Shown here: positions 26,508 through 35,801 of the stretch, one piece after another
How the letters are laid out: each line of letters starts with the position of its first letter
How positions within the stretch are numbered: the first letter of the stretch is position 1
Origin: Vibrio orientalis CIP 102891 = ATCC 33934
GTDB taxonomy: Bacteria; Pseudomonadota; Gammaproteobacteria; Enterobacterales; Vibrionaceae
Length of the DNA: 64,000 nucleotides
Direction: 5' to 3'
Assembly: GCF_000176235.1 (NCBI RefSeq)
Contig: NZ_ACZV01000003.1
Coordinates: 124,001-188,000, forward strand
Notes under the pieces: model-generated
The model's database searches: none
The model's input: only the letters and a program-made list of their open reading frames with translations
Told to the model about the DNA's origin: nothing
Program-made: the position numbers and the translations under genes

Positions 26508-27144
26508 TTTTTACACTCATGGTTACTAATTCAAAGCGTTCTGCATAATGAAAACCCGAAGCAATTCCAGCTTCAATCGCCAAGCTTCCTATTACGTTGG
26601 GTTGACTATAACTTCGTTGAGACTGACTTTCGAATACAGAAATCGCTTCAATTTTTTTACTAAGGTTATCTTCACTTAGTTCAAAAAACACATTGCCGAC
26701 GACTTTACGGGTATTCCAAGGGTGAGTATAGCCAAGCAATGTTGCCTGTTTAAAAGCTCTGATAGCTTCACACGCCAAAGTATTATGGTCTTGGTGATAA
26801 TCATTCTCGGAGCTTGTTACTACAAGATCAGGTTTAATGCTTTCTCGCAATTTGATCAGATCTTCTAAAATTTCCTGACGATAATAGGAAAATTTTCGAA
26901 CAGGATAGTTGTAAAAATGTATATCTGATTTCAACCCCAAGATCTCTGCCGATGCTCTTTGCTCGTTTAGCAACTTTTGAGGGTCCGTTCCTGCAGGAAG
27001 TGACTCAACTGGATTACTTAATACAGCAAGATGAACCTCTACCCCCTTCTCAATGAGTACCCGCACTAAGCCAGCAGCGCCGAACTCTGTATCGTCAGGG
27101 TGTGCAGAAATAAACAACGCCCTTTTTGTTGCATTAAAAATCAT
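26500..27144 (-). CDS. PIG-L/LmbE-family deacetylase
   Basis: The 214-residue protein has the zinc-binding AHPDDTEFGAAG at residues 14-25 and the second-site YHQDHNTLACEA motif, with a general-base Asp in the first. PIG-L family enzymes remove the N-acetyl group of GlcNAc-like substrates. It is translationally coupled (four-base overlap) to a hexapeptide acyltransferase and overlaps a 2-epimerase, so it probably deacetylates a nucleotide sugar or glycan that is then re-acylated. The exact acceptor is unknown. Confidence 0.85.
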   Translation of the reverse strand: MIFNATKRALFISAHPDDTEFGAAGLVRVLIEKGVEVHLAVLSNPVESLPAGTDPQKLLNEQRASAEILGLKSDIHFYNYPVRKFSYYRQEILEDLIKLRESIKPDLVVTSSENDYHQDHNTLACEAIRAFKQATLLGYTHPWNTRKVVGNVFFELSEDNLSKKIEAISVFESQSQRSYSQPNVIGSLAIEAGIASGFHYAERFELVTMSVKND

Positions 27145-27980
27145 TTTTCAACTCGTAGTTTCTTAGCTGGGTTTCCGGCTATAACTCCACCATCAAAAGA
27201 CTTAGTGACACAAGCCCCAATACCAACGAACACTTCCTCACCAAGTTTGGAGCCGTTGATTACTGAACTATTTGGCCCCAACCAACTTCCTTCACCTATA
27301 GTGACAGAGCCTGATAATGTCGTCGCCGCTGTTAAGGTCGAATTATCATCAACACGGCAATTGTGTGCGATATGAACATGATCATCTACTAGTACGTTCT
27401 TGCCAACAATTGTCGGCTGAAAAGTACCGGAGACAACGGTTACATTGCTGCTTATTTTTGAATCTTTCCCTATGTACACACCGCCGGAATGATCAAGCCG
27501 ATAACCTTTATCACCAAGCCTACCAAACCCGAAACCTTGAAATCCTATAGAACAATTTGCACCAATTTCAACACCCGCATCAACGTAAACATTTGGGCAC
27601 AATTGAGTCGAGGAGTGAATTTTAGCAGACGGGTGAACAAAGCTTAGCTCACTTCTCTTGGTCCAAGCGCCGCGTTCAGACTCCATCCCCAGGTTCATTA
27701 AATAGGCGTAGACATCTCTAGGATTGCTGCAAATACAAAATGTTTTGTTAACAACAGAAGACCAGTTTTCCGGCTTGCTCTTTGCGAGAACAATCGCGAC
27801 TGAACTTGTATCTTCCAGCGTCCAATGCGACTCCTTTGTATTGAAAACTATAGAGAAGTCACTCAAATTGGATAATGTTTTGAATTCGTAAGGGGCTTCA
27901 ATTAGTCGCCCGAACACCTCAGTCAGCCTGGAGAGTTCATCACCAATGAACTTGTCAAGAATTATTCTAACATTCGACAT
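27141..27980 (-). CDS. LpxD-like hexapeptide N-acyltransferase
   Basis: The 279-residue protein has an N-terminal uridine-binding-like domain (about 1-110) and a left-handed beta-helix (about 113-275) with many hexapeptide repeats, including VDAGVEIGANCSIGFQGFGFG, HIAHNCRVDDN and VIAGNPAKKLRVE. It resembles LpxD but is shorter than the ~340-residue enzyme, lacks its long C-terminal helix and lies far from lpx genes. It may N-acylate the amine freed by the adjacent PIG-L deacetylase. The acyl group cannot be deduced. Confidence 0.75.
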   Translation of the reverse strand: MSNVRIILDKFIGDELSRLTEVFGRLIEAPYEFKTLSNLSDFSIVFNTKESHWTLEDTSSVAIVLAKSKPENWSSVVNKTFCICSNPRDVYAYLMNLGMESERGAWTKRSELSFVHPSAKIHSSTQLCPNVYVDAGVEIGANCSIGFQGFGFGRLGDKGYRLDHSGGVYIGKDSKISSNVTVVSGTFQPTIVGKNVLVDDHVHIAHNCRVDDNSTLTAATTLSGSVTIGEGSWLGPNSSVINGSKLGEEVFVGIGACVTKSFDGGVIAGNPAKKLRVEK

Positions 27981-27981
27981 T

Positions 27982-29124
27982 TTATAGACCTATGAAACTA
28001 GAAAGTTGACGGTTAACTTGGCCATCAGTATCGACAACACCTCGAATATTTGGCAGAGGAAGGTAATCAATAATCCAACTATCCTTGCTAAACCCTTCAG
28101 ATATATAAACATCTACACAATTTGGCAACTGACGAATCAAGCAGCAAGTGGCTAGGTTTGCCTCTTCAAAAATGATAGAGCCTTCAAAATTCATTAGCTC
28201 TTTTTTCAACGCCGAGTAAGACTTGTTATTCTTTTCAAAGTAGCTATTTAAAGCGTCCCAATTTCGCCTTTTTAGATGCTTGGTTAATCCATGTGGCACA
28301 GCGGCTGAAAAAGTAACATATTTAGCACCTTCAACCTTGTCTTTTCTATGAATCTTGTTGTTAATGCGCACAATGCTTTGAAGACACCTTAGTTTCACAA
28401 ACTCAATGCGGCTTTCCTTCGAATACTGATAAAAGCCTTTGTCTTCTTTTCTTGGACTGACAATAAAACTGCTTCGTGTTTTGTTACGCGTAGAGTCGGA
28501 TACGTGACGATACTTCACGACGTCTGAATCTGGGTAGACAATTTTGCCAAGTTTTGCAATGGTCGCCCACAAGTCGTAATCGCAACAGAAGCCTGTATAG
28601 TTAGGAGGCAGACATTCATAAAGCGCTTCTGAGCGTTTCCACATTACAGCACAGCCATTGACATAGTTTCCTTCATGGAGATGATTCTCTATTTTGTCTT
28701 TATCCGGAGACCAAGTGGTAACGCGCCCATCAATATATTCATATATTGCTTTACCAATTGCCATAGAAGCTTCTGCTTCTTTCTCTAAAGCGTTAACAAG
28801 GTTTGCTATTGCACCCTCAACGTGAAGATCATCTGAAGGAAGGTAAATACAATATTTGCCACTTGCAAGCTCATGACCGAGATTGAATGTGTAAGTGGAT
28901 GCAATAATCCCAGTACCAGGCTTTTTGTAATACTTTACGTTTGGGTATTCATCCACTAGGTGGGCTAAGTCCATATCACTACCGTCGTCGATAATAATAT
29001 GTTCATAGTTAGGATACTGCTGATCGCGAATTGACTCGATACACTCTTTCAGAAGTTCATATCGCCCATTTGATTCGCTAACATACGCGAACGTAATAAC
29101 TGATACTTTAGGAAACTTATCCAT
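27982..29124 (-). CDS. Glycosyltransferase family 2
   Basis: The 380-residue protein has the GT-A start VSVITFAYVSES, IIIDDGSDMDLAHLV, and YLPSDDLHVEGAI with a DD metal motif, followed by MWKRSEALYECLP and a C-terminal domain of unknown role (about 230-380). I start it at the ATG at 29124, which overlaps the preceding gene by eight bases. An upstream in-frame start is poorly placed. It adds one sugar in the repeat unit; the donor is unknown. Confidence 0.82.
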   Translation of the reverse strand: MDKFPKVSVITFAYVSESNGRYELLKECIESIRDQQYPNYEHIIIDDGSDMDLAHLVDEYPNVKYYKKPGTGIIASTYTFNLGHELASGKYCIYLPSDDLHVEGAIANLVNALEKEAEASMAIGKAIYEYIDGRVTTWSPDKDKIENHLHEGNYVNGCAVMWKRSEALYECLPPNYTGFCCDYDLWATIAKLGKIVYPDSDVVKYRHVSDSTRNKTRSSFIVSPRKEDKGFYQYSKESRIEFVKLRCLQSIVRINNKIHRKDKVEGAKYVTFSAAVPHGLTKHLKRRNWDALNSYFEKNNKSYSALKKELMNFEGSIIFEEANLATCCLIRQLPNCVDVYISEGFSKDSWIIDYLPLPNIRGVVDTDGQVNRQLSSFIGL

Positions 29125-30223
29125 TGTATCGCTCCCAAAAATAGTCGAGTTCATCGTTAATCACTTTGGCCACATTTTCTTTGGAGTGCCTTTGAGCTCT
29201 TTGCTTCAAATATGCTTCTATTTCTTCTCGTTGCGTTTGATTTAGAGAGGTAATCTTGTCCAGTTTATTAACAAAATCCTTTTGATTGCCATCCTTGATT
29301 GTTGTACCTTCTTCAAAATCCCAGAAAAATGGATACTCACTACCAAGTTCATCAACACGTGCGTCGTATCTAGGAAGTAATATAGGCACCCCTACAGCCA
29401 TCGCCTCCAAAACTTTTAGTGAACCTGCGATATGCCCTGAGGCATCCTGGTTATACCAAATTGCTGAAGCAGAATGCAGCATTTCTGCAACCTCTTCTTG
29501 CGGTATTCTTGGTACATTCACAATCTGCTTTGGCAGGTTCATTTTCTTGCCTGCACCGATACATTCTGCTTTTACTTTGGTAGCAACAGCATTATCGGAC
29601 AAAGCCGAAATCACTTGGTAAGGAAAATTTGAAGGTCTTACTGGCCCAAAATGACGAATAATTTTCTTTTCTGGCTGCTTTCCTCTAAAGAAATTTACTA
29701 TTTTTTGCTTTGTAGTCAGAGGGGCTATTACTTTTTCTGACTTCTTTGGCACCTCAACAAAGTGAGAATCATCGATAACTTGAGGAAAGAGGATACATAT
29801 TCTAGGTGCCTGCATATTTTCAGGATAAGTCGCCTGAAAATACTCATATTTTGAACTGTCATATGTTTGCAATTCAGCCTTCCAAGGCTTGGTCATACAT
29901 ACAATTCCGTCAGCTTGATTAAAACACTCTTCATCATATGGACTAGCAAACCAAAGCTTGGGAGAAGGCGAATTTAAAAACACCTGTTTGTTATTTCGAA
30001 TGTAGACTAAGTCATACTCACCCTCTTTAGGGGTGTTTATCTTCTTACTTTCGTCACCGAACGCCTTATCTTCTGCTCTCACCAGTACGCCATTGTAATA
30101 TACATCATACTCATCAAGCATTGCTCTGATAATATTCATCTCGTTGATTCGATCACCCGAGATTGGCTCTAGGTAAGCTTCTGAACTCAATAGAAAATAT
30201 ACTTTCTTTTTAGGTGTACTCAT
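29117..30223 (-). CDS. Glycosyltransferase, GT-B type (family 1/4-like)
   Basis: The 368-residue protein opens with VYFLLSSEAYLEPISGDRINEMN. A central IIRHFGPVRPSNFPYQVISAL starts the donor domain, and NQDASGHIAGSLKVLEAMAVGVPILLP supplies the E-x7-like acidic region. A divergent member of the GT-B class is the best fit. The ATG at 30223 gives a 14-base overlap with the preceding gene; an upstream TTG in the same frame is less likely. Donor and acceptor unknown. Confidence 0.7.
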   Translation of the reverse strand: MSTPKKKVYFLLSSEAYLEPISGDRINEMNIIRAMLDEYDVYYNGVLVRAEDKAFGDESKKINTPKEGEYDLVYIRNNKQVFLNSPSPKLWFASPYDEECFNQADGIVCMTKPWKAELQTYDSSKYEYFQATYPENMQAPRICILFPQVIDDSHFVEVPKKSEKVIAPLTTKQKIVNFFRGKQPEKKIIRHFGPVRPSNFPYQVISALSDNAVATKVKAECIGAGKKMNLPKQIVNVPRIPQEEVAEMLHSASAIWYNQDASGHIAGSLKVLEAMAVGVPILLPRYDARVDELGSEYPFFWDFEEGTTIKDGNQKDFVNKLDKITSLNQTQREEIEAYLKQRAQRHSKENVAKVINDELDYFWERYNG

Positions 30224-31622
30224 TACATCTGACTCTTTCAATAAATTCCAAATATTTTTGTGGTATATCTGTGCTGTAAAACCCTGCAGACTCAGACTGA
30301 TATTTTTTACTGACTTTCTTGTAGTCGAGACTCGCTCTTAGTATACCTTCAGCTGCTTCGGCTGGGGTTTCAACCACCTCACACATCGGAAAGGCTCTTT
30401 TTGCACCATCGAATGGGGCGAGCATGGGCCAATTTCTTATGACAGGAATGCAGCCATAAGCCATTCCCTCTATAATAGATTCATGAGAGCCTTCCCTTTC
30501 GCTTGTTGACAGCATGTAGCCAACTCTGCGGAAGAAAGAGTCAACATCAGTAACGTAGCCAAGCTCTTCGACAACCCCTTCTGGAAGGGAATTAATCTCT
30601 TGTAGTAAGAGAGCATTTTCAGCTGACTTCATCTCTGCGAGTGTCTGACCACATAACAAAAGCCTAAACTCACTATCCTTTTCATACACACGCTTGAATA
30701 CTTCGAAGGCAAATCTAAAATCTTTTACAGGTAGCGCATATTGCATCATGCCTATGGTTTTCCCTCGCCCCGTGATTGAAACGGATGCATCTGGGCAAAC
30801 CCTCTTCTTACATCGAATATTATCAATCACAGTCGTGGACATATTGTCTGGAAGCAACCACCCCCACATCTCGAGAAACATATCTCGGATACCATGTGAA
30901 ATAAAGATCAGGCCGTCAATTCTACCAAAGTTTATTGTCGCCGGAAAAAAAGAAAGCACTTCATAAGAATGAATCCTAACAATAACTTTCTTATCGGCGC
31001 TCGTGTTCTCTAAAACCCAATTCGTATTGTGATTCAGCCAATCAACAATTATAACATCCGATTCTTTGTAGAATTTGTCAAAGAAATCTGACGTATAGCG
31101 TCTATTTTCCTTGTTAAAACTTTGCTTTCGACGAAATGTTATTGCCAAGTTTTTAAACGCTTTTTCTCGATGATATTTAGATTTATTATTTATTTTATGT
31201 TCTTTGAAAAACTTTTTATCAAACTCATTAATATCATATTTTTCGCACTTAACTCCTTTTTCTACAAAGCTTTGAAATACAGGTTCAATAAAGTGCCAAC
31301 TACGAGTAGCAAAAAGAATTGTCCCTTGTGATGTCCCATATTTCTTTCTTCGTGCCTTGGTTTTTTGTGCTTTTTTTGCTAGGTACTGACCAAGACGAGA
31401 AGTATCGAATCCTCTAAGTACCCTCCTGTAATCGCTCCCAATATTCTTATAGGTTGCCAAATCATGCAGCCTATCATTGTCACCTGTTTTTTCATTAAAG
31501 ATAATAGAGAGGATCTCTATTTTAGCAGCATAACCAAGATTAACGAAAAAGGGAGACATACGAATTACATGCCTCACCATAGTGACAAGAAAAGACTTAA
31601 TTTCTCTTTTAATGTCTTTCAT
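30210..31622 (-). CDS. Glycosyltransferase, GT4-like
   Basis: The 470-residue protein has a basic N-terminal region (about 1-100) with many Lys/Arg residues, an acceptor-type domain with IVDWLNHNTNWVL and VIVRIHSYEVLSFFP, and a donor domain from TIGMMQYALPVKDFRFAFEVF to TSEREGSHESIIEGMAYGCIPVIRNWP. The acidic EGSHESIIEGM segment is the usual donor-binding glutamate motif. It follows wbpE by seven bases, so the uronic-acid sugar made upstream could be its donor, but this is inference. Confidence 0.75.
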   Translation of the reverse strand: MKDIKREIKSFLVTMVRHVIRMSPFFVNLGYAAKIEILSIIFNEKTGDNDRLHDLATYKNIGSDYRRVLRGFDTSRLGQYLAKKAQKTKARRKKYGTSQGTILFATRSWHFIEPVFQSFVEKGVKCEKYDINEFDKKFFKEHKINNKSKYHREKAFKNLAITFRRKQSFNKENRRYTSDFFDKFYKESDVIIVDWLNHNTNWVLENTSADKKVIVRIHSYEVLSFFPATINFGRIDGLIFISHGIRDMFLEMWGWLLPDNMSTTVIDNIRCKKRVCPDASVSITGRGKTIGMMQYALPVKDFRFAFEVFKRVYEKDSEFRLLLCGQTLAEMKSAENALLLQEINSLPEGVVEELGYVTDVDSFFRRVGYMLSTSEREGSHESIIEGMAYGCIPVIRNWPMLAPFDGAKRAFPMCEVVETPAEAAEGILRASLDYKKVSKKYQSESAGFYSTDIPQKYLEFIERVRCNEYT

Positions 31623-31629
31623 CGTTTAA

Positions 31630-32694
31630 TTATAAATATCCATGCATTGGCAGACTAAATACTTGCTTAGATAACTTCTCAGCAACAGGGAAGTCACCCT
31701 CTTTGTAACCTAAATCTTTAAATGCTGTTTGCATATGCATACAGGTGCGATAGTAAACCATTGTCGGAATACCTTGTTCTGCATAGCCTTGCATCTCGTT
31801 GTCTCTGTCTTCACAAACAACCGTGTACTGAGCCCAAGAACTGTAATAACCCTCTGGAATAAAAGGAGTTATATACTTTTCAGAAAGGGTCTTAGTATAA
31901 TTTTCAGCAGCTATGTTTCGGTTCTCAAGTTCGGTAGGGAACTCAGCTAATTTCTCAAGTAAGATTGCAGCTTGAATAGTATCCAATCGGCTATTCAAAC
32001 CGATTCTGATATTGTCGTACTTATCTGTCCCTTTGCCATGAACACGGTACGACCTAACCAATTCAGCGAGCTTATCGTCGTTCGTAAAAATAGCGCCACC
32101 ATCACCATAACAACCCAAAGGTTTCGCAGGAAAAAAGCTTGTTGTAGCAATATCGCCAAAGCTACCCGCTTTTTTTCCATTAATAGAGCCACCAAAACCT
32201 TGTGCTGCATCTTCAATAAGCTTTAGGTTATATTTTTCCGCAAGGGCTTCTAGCTCAATATAATTTGCAGGCAAACCAAACAAATCAACTGAAATGATCG
32301 CTTTAGGTACTAACTTACCTTCTTCGATCACTTTTAAGATTTGCTTCTCCAAACTACCCACACAGATATTGAACGTTCGCTCATCCGAGTCCACAAATAC
32401 TGGCGTCGCATTGGCATACGCGACCACTTCTGCTGTCGCGAAAAATGTAAACGTCGGACAGAATATGGCATCACCTTCACCAATATCTAGGGCCATTAAT
32501 GCTAGTTGAAGCGCATCAGTGCCATTAGCGCATGATACGACATGCTTCACCCCTACATATTTAGCCAAAGCGTCTTCAAGCTCTTTTACCTCAGGTCCCA
32601 TAATGTAGTGACCGTGGTTTAACACGTCTTGAATTCGTTTATCAATTTTGCTTTTTAAGTGTTTATATTGTGACTCTAAATCTATGAATTGCAT
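31630..32694 (-). CDS. wbpE: UDP-2-acetamido-3-oxo-glucuronate aminotransferase (WbpE-like)
   Basis: The 354-residue PLP enzyme shows the WbpE hallmarks: MGPEVKELEDALAKYVG, SCANGTDALQLAL, TFTFFATAEVV, LIEDAAQGFGGS, and SFFPAKPLGCYGDGGA with the catalytic lysine. It transaminates the 3-oxo group of UDP-GlcNAc(3O)A formed by WbpB to give UDP-GlcNAc(3NH2)A. It is five bases downstream of the acetyltransferase gene and part of a wbpB-dehydrogenase-wbpD-wbpE run, which makes the assignment firm. Confidence 0.88.
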   Translation of the reverse strand: MQFIDLESQYKHLKSKIDKRIQDVLNHGHYIMGPEVKELEDALAKYVGVKHVVSCANGTDALQLALMALDIGEGDAIFCPTFTFFATAEVVAYANATPVFVDSDERTFNICVGSLEKQILKVIEEGKLVPKAIISVDLFGLPANYIELEALAEKYNLKLIEDAAQGFGGSINGKKAGSFGDIATTSFFPAKPLGCYGDGGAIFTNDDKLAELVRSYRVHGKGTDKYDNIRIGLNSRLDTIQAAILLEKLAEFPTELENRNIAAENYTKTLSEKYITPFIPEGYYSSWAQYTVVCEDRDNEMQGYAEQGIPTMVYYRTCMHMQTAFKDLGYKEGDFPVAEKLSKQVFSLPMHGYL

Positions 32695-32699
32695 AATCT

Positions 32700-33281
32700 T
32701 TACTCAGAAAACAATGTAACCGTATCGCCATTTAGGACGTACTTCTCACCAGTATGCTGACAAACGGCTGTTCCAGCACCTGATAGGGGTAAATCTATTT
32801 GTTCACCGTATTTACTCATCCAACCAATTTGCTTGGCAGGTACACCTACCATCAGAGCAAACGCTTTCACATCTTTGTTGACAACAGCGCCGGCACCAAC
32901 CAGCGCATACTCACCAATTTCAATACCACAAACAATTGTACAGTTAGCACCAAGGGTCGCTCCTTTTTTAACTGTTGTAGTGAGGTATTCATCCTTTCTT
33001 TCAATGAAAGAACGTGGGTTATATACATTTGTGAAAACCATACTTGGTCCACAAAACACATCATCTTCTAATACCACATTGTCATAAACAGACACATTAT
33101 TCTGTACTTTGACGTTGTTCCCTATTTGAACTTTGTTTCCAACAAAGACATTCTGTCCTAAAGAAACACCACTTCCAATTAAGGCACCGCCACACACATG
33201 TGCCCAATGCCAAACTCGAGAATCTGCACCAATAACGGCACCCTGATCAATTATCGCGGTATCATGCTTGAAAAAGCTCAT
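32700..33281 (-). CDS. wbpD: UDP-2-acetamido-3-amino-glucuronate N-acetyltransferase (WbpD-like)
   Basis: The 193-residue protein is almost all left-handed beta-helix. Repeats such as [30 protein letters not shown] and [11 protein letters not shown] lead to a C-terminal [15 protein letters not shown] ending that is characteristic of WbpD/WlbB. It acetylates the 3-amino group made by WbpE, giving UDP-GlcNAc3NAcA. A 186-base gap with an inverted repeat precedes it. Confidence 0.88.
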   Translation of the reverse strand: MSFFKHDTAIIDQGAVIGADSRVWHWAHVCGGALIGSGVSLGQNVFVGNKVQIGNNVKVQNNVSVYDNVVLEDDVFCGPSMVFTNVYNPRSFIERKDEYLTTTVKKGATLGANCTIVCGIEIGEYALVGAGAVVNKDVKAFALMVGVPAKQIGWMSKYGEQIDLPLSGAGTAVCQHTGEKYVLNGDTVTLFSE

Positions 33282-33364
33282 AAAATTTAGTCCCTACTCA
33301 TAAAAACTAAAGCAAAAATTTAACGTACTCTATCGGTTCTCTTCACCAAGCTTTGCCCATCCCC

Positions 33365-33397
33365 AGATGAGTGCCTAACTTACAGGTTCACTCATCT
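33365..33397. repeat. Perfect 9-bp inverted repeat between dehydrogenase and wbpD
   Basis: AGATGAGTG at 33365-33373 pairs with CACTCATCT at 33389-33397 around a 15-base loop. There is no T run on either side. It could be an mRNA hairpin that modulates downstream expression or protects mRNA ends, or a partial terminator. Confidence 0.55.
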
Positions 33398-33467
33398 AGG
33401 TATGAGATACCCGCTAAAAATCGGTCAACAAAAACATCGGGCTAAGAAAAAACAAATACTCTGAACT

Positions 33468-34742
33468 TTACAAACGTAAATCAGCCTCATCTACTTTTAG
33501 TACATGCTTAACATCATAAAGAACGTGCTCGTTCTTACCATACTTGCGAATTGCCTGACTTCCCATTGATTTAAATTCGGAATGATCTACAGCAAGTACA
33601 ATTGCATCATATTCTCCTTCATTTGGAGAATCGATAAGTTCGATGCCGTATTCACCTTTAACTTCATGCTTATCAGCCCATGTATCAAATACATCTACTG
33701 ACATATTAAAATCTTCGAGTTCTCGGACAATATCGATGATCTTGGTATTGCGTACATCAGGGCAATCCCCCTTAAATGTAAAACCCAAAACCAGCACTTT
33801 AGCTTCATCAATATGAATTTTCTTACTTGCTACTTTTTTTACTAACTGAGTAGCAACATACTCACCCATTCCGTCATTAATACGACGACCAGCTAAAATC
33901 ACTTCCGGCCGATAACCGACCTCTAGTGCTTTGTGAGTTAAGTAATATGGATCTACACTGATGCAATGGCCACCAACTAATCCTGGTTTAAACGGCAAGA
34001 AATTCCACTTAGTACCAGCGGCTTTAAGTACCTCTTCAGTATCAATACTCAGCCTATTAAATATCTTTGCGAATTCATTAATGATTGCAATATTTAGATC
34101 TCGCTGCGTATTTTCAATTACTTTTGCGGCTTCTGCCACTTTAATCGATGATGCTTTGTGAGTCCCTGCCTCCACAATAGTTCTATAAACCTCATCCACA
34201 TATAAAGCCACTTCATCTGTAGAGCCTGAAGTAATTTTCACTATTGAAGTCAGTTTATTTACTTTATCACCTGGATTGATACGTTCTGGGCTATAACCGA
34301 CAAAAAAGTCTTGATTAAACTTCAATCCAGACAATTTTTCGATTATTGGTACACATACCTCTTCAGTTGCCCCAGGGTAAACAGTCGACTCAAAAACAAC
34401 AGTATCGTTTTTGCTAATTACTTTAGACAAAGCTTCTGATGCTTTTTTAAGGGGACTTAGATCAGGAATGTTTTCTTCAGTAATTGGAGTAGGAACAGTA
34501 ACTACGTAGAAATTACAATCCTTGATATCTTCTAATTCTGAAGTGTATATTAGCTTGGTCGCTTGCTTTAATTCTTCTGGAGAACACTCTAGAGTCGAGT
34601 CTTGGCCTCCGCGAAGTTCGCCTACTCGTTCTTTATTAATATCAAAGCCACATGTTGGGAATTTTTTACCAAATTCAACGGCTAAAGGCAAACCAACATA
34701 ACCAAGTCCGACTATACCTATTTTTAGAGTTTCAAATGCCAT
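33468..34742 (-). CDS. UDP-N-acetyl-hexosamine 6-dehydrogenase (WbpA/WbpO/TviB family)
   Basis: The 424-residue enzyme oxidises C6 of a UDP-HexNAc to a uronic acid with two NAD. Visible are the NAD site [50 protein letters not shown], and [15 protein letters not shown] with the catalytic cysteine. The GLVGGHC...DPYYLT version resembles TviB/WbpO more than classic WbpA. The wbpB/D/E neighbours require UDP-GlcNAcA, so GlcNAc is the expected substrate, though GalNAc cannot be excluded. It follows wbpB by 18 bases. Confidence 0.87.
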   Translation of the reverse strand: MAFETLKIGIVGLGYVGLPLAVEFGKKFPTCGFDINKERVGELRGGQDSTLECSPEELKQATKLIYTSELEDIKDCNFYVVTVPTPITEENIPDLSPLKKASEALSKVISKNDTVVFESTVYPGATEEVCVPIIEKLSGLKFNQDFFVGYSPERINPGDKVNKLTSIVKITSGSTDEVALYVDEVYRTIVEAGTHKASSIKVAEAAKVIENTQRDLNIAIINEFAKIFNRLSIDTEEVLKAAGTKWNFLPFKPGLVGGHCISVDPYYLTHKALEVGYRPEVILAGRRINDGMGEYVATQLVKKVASKKIHIDEAKVLVLGFTFKGDCPDVRNTKIIDIVRELEDFNMSVDVFDTWADKHEVKGEYGIELIDSPNEGEYDAIVLAVDHSEFKSMGSQAIRKYGKNEHVLYDVKHVLKVDEADLRL

Positions 34743-34760
34743 TTTTACATCTCAGATAAA

Positions 34761-35801
34761 TTATAAATTAAGTGGTAATCCAATTTCTTTTCCATCGCGA
34801 GCTGAGCGATAAGTACTTATAAGAAGCTCGAGAGACTTAAGGCCTTCTCGACCATCAGTTTCTGGCTTTGCTTTGCCACGAAGTACATCAGCGACATTTT
34901 GGAAATAAGGTGGGTGTCCAAACCCATACACTGAAGTTGTCTGATAGTTCGCGTTTTCTATATCTTTGTCGTAGTCTCGCTCATCAGCGAAGTTCCACTC
35001 TTGAATATCATTTACTGCAACACCACCAACTCTTACTGAACCATTCTCACCCAAAATGGTAATGGACCCCTCCAAATTATTAGGGTAAGTACACATTGTC
35101 ACTGCCATCGAACCTAGAGCACCGTTACGCCATTTTATGTTTACTACGCCAGTATCTTCTACTTCGATATCTCGACTTGTTGAAGTCATCGCATGGAGCT
35201 TCTCAACTGGACCAATAAGCCAATGTAAAAGGTCTACGTAGTGAGTTGCTTGGTTCATAAAAGCACCACCGTCCATATGCCAAGTACCAGACCAATCAGC
35301 ACGATCATAGTATTCTTGTGGGCGCGTCCAAAACACGTTTAGGTGCACCATATGAATCTTACCGAAACGTTTTTCTTCGACTGCCCTCTTAAGCATCTGT
35401 AGAGTAGAGTTTCTGCGATTTTGCTTTACTACAAACAATTTAACATTAGCGGCATCACAAGCATTAACCATTGCTAAGCCATCTTCCCATTTAGTGGCCA
35501 TCGGCTTTTCCGTAATAACATGTATACCTGCTTCAGCTGCTTTGATAGCTTGTCCAGAGTGAAGCCCACTAGGAGTACATAAAGTGACAAGATCTAACTT
35601 TTCCTTAGCGATGAGCTCGTCAAATGAGAGGTATCCAGGTACGCCATATTGCTCCTGATGATGGTTTAATACCTCTTCATTATTATCGCAAACAGCGACT
35701 AATTCATATTCTGAAGAGAGTTGCTCTATTGAACCGAAGTGGTTCTTTGAAATTCGCCCACAGCCAACTACAGCAATCCTAATTCTTTGATCTTTATTCA
35801 T
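34761..35801 (-). CDS. wbpB: UDP-GlcNAcA 3-dehydrogenase (WbpB-like, Gfo/Idh/MocA family)
   Basis: The 346-residue protein has an N-terminal NAD site (IAVVGCGRISKNHF), VTEKP-type motif ITEKPMATKW, and the catalytic-domain signature WHMDGGAFMNQATHYVDLLHWLIGPV. WbpB oxidises C3 of UDP-GlcNAcA, coupled to WbpE. It is the first gene of the leftward locus, lying behind a long 495-base divergent region. Confidence 0.88.
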   Translation of the reverse strand: MNKDQRIRIAVVGCGRISKNHFGSIEQLSSEYELVAVCDNNEEVLNHHQEQYGVPGYLSFDELIAKEKLDLVTLCTPSGLHSGQAIKAAEAGIHVITEKPMATKWEDGLAMVNACDAANVKLFVVKQNRRNSTLQMLKRAVEEKRFGKIHMVHLNVFWTRPQEYYDRADWSGTWHMDGGAFMNQATHYVDLLHWLIGPVEKLHAMTSTSRDIEVEDTGVVNIKWRNGALGSMAVTMCTYPNNLEGSITILGENGSVRVGGVAVNDIQEWNFADERDYDKDIENANYQTTSVYGFGHPPYFQNVADVLRGKAKPETDGREGLKSLELLISTYRSARDGKEIGLPLNL

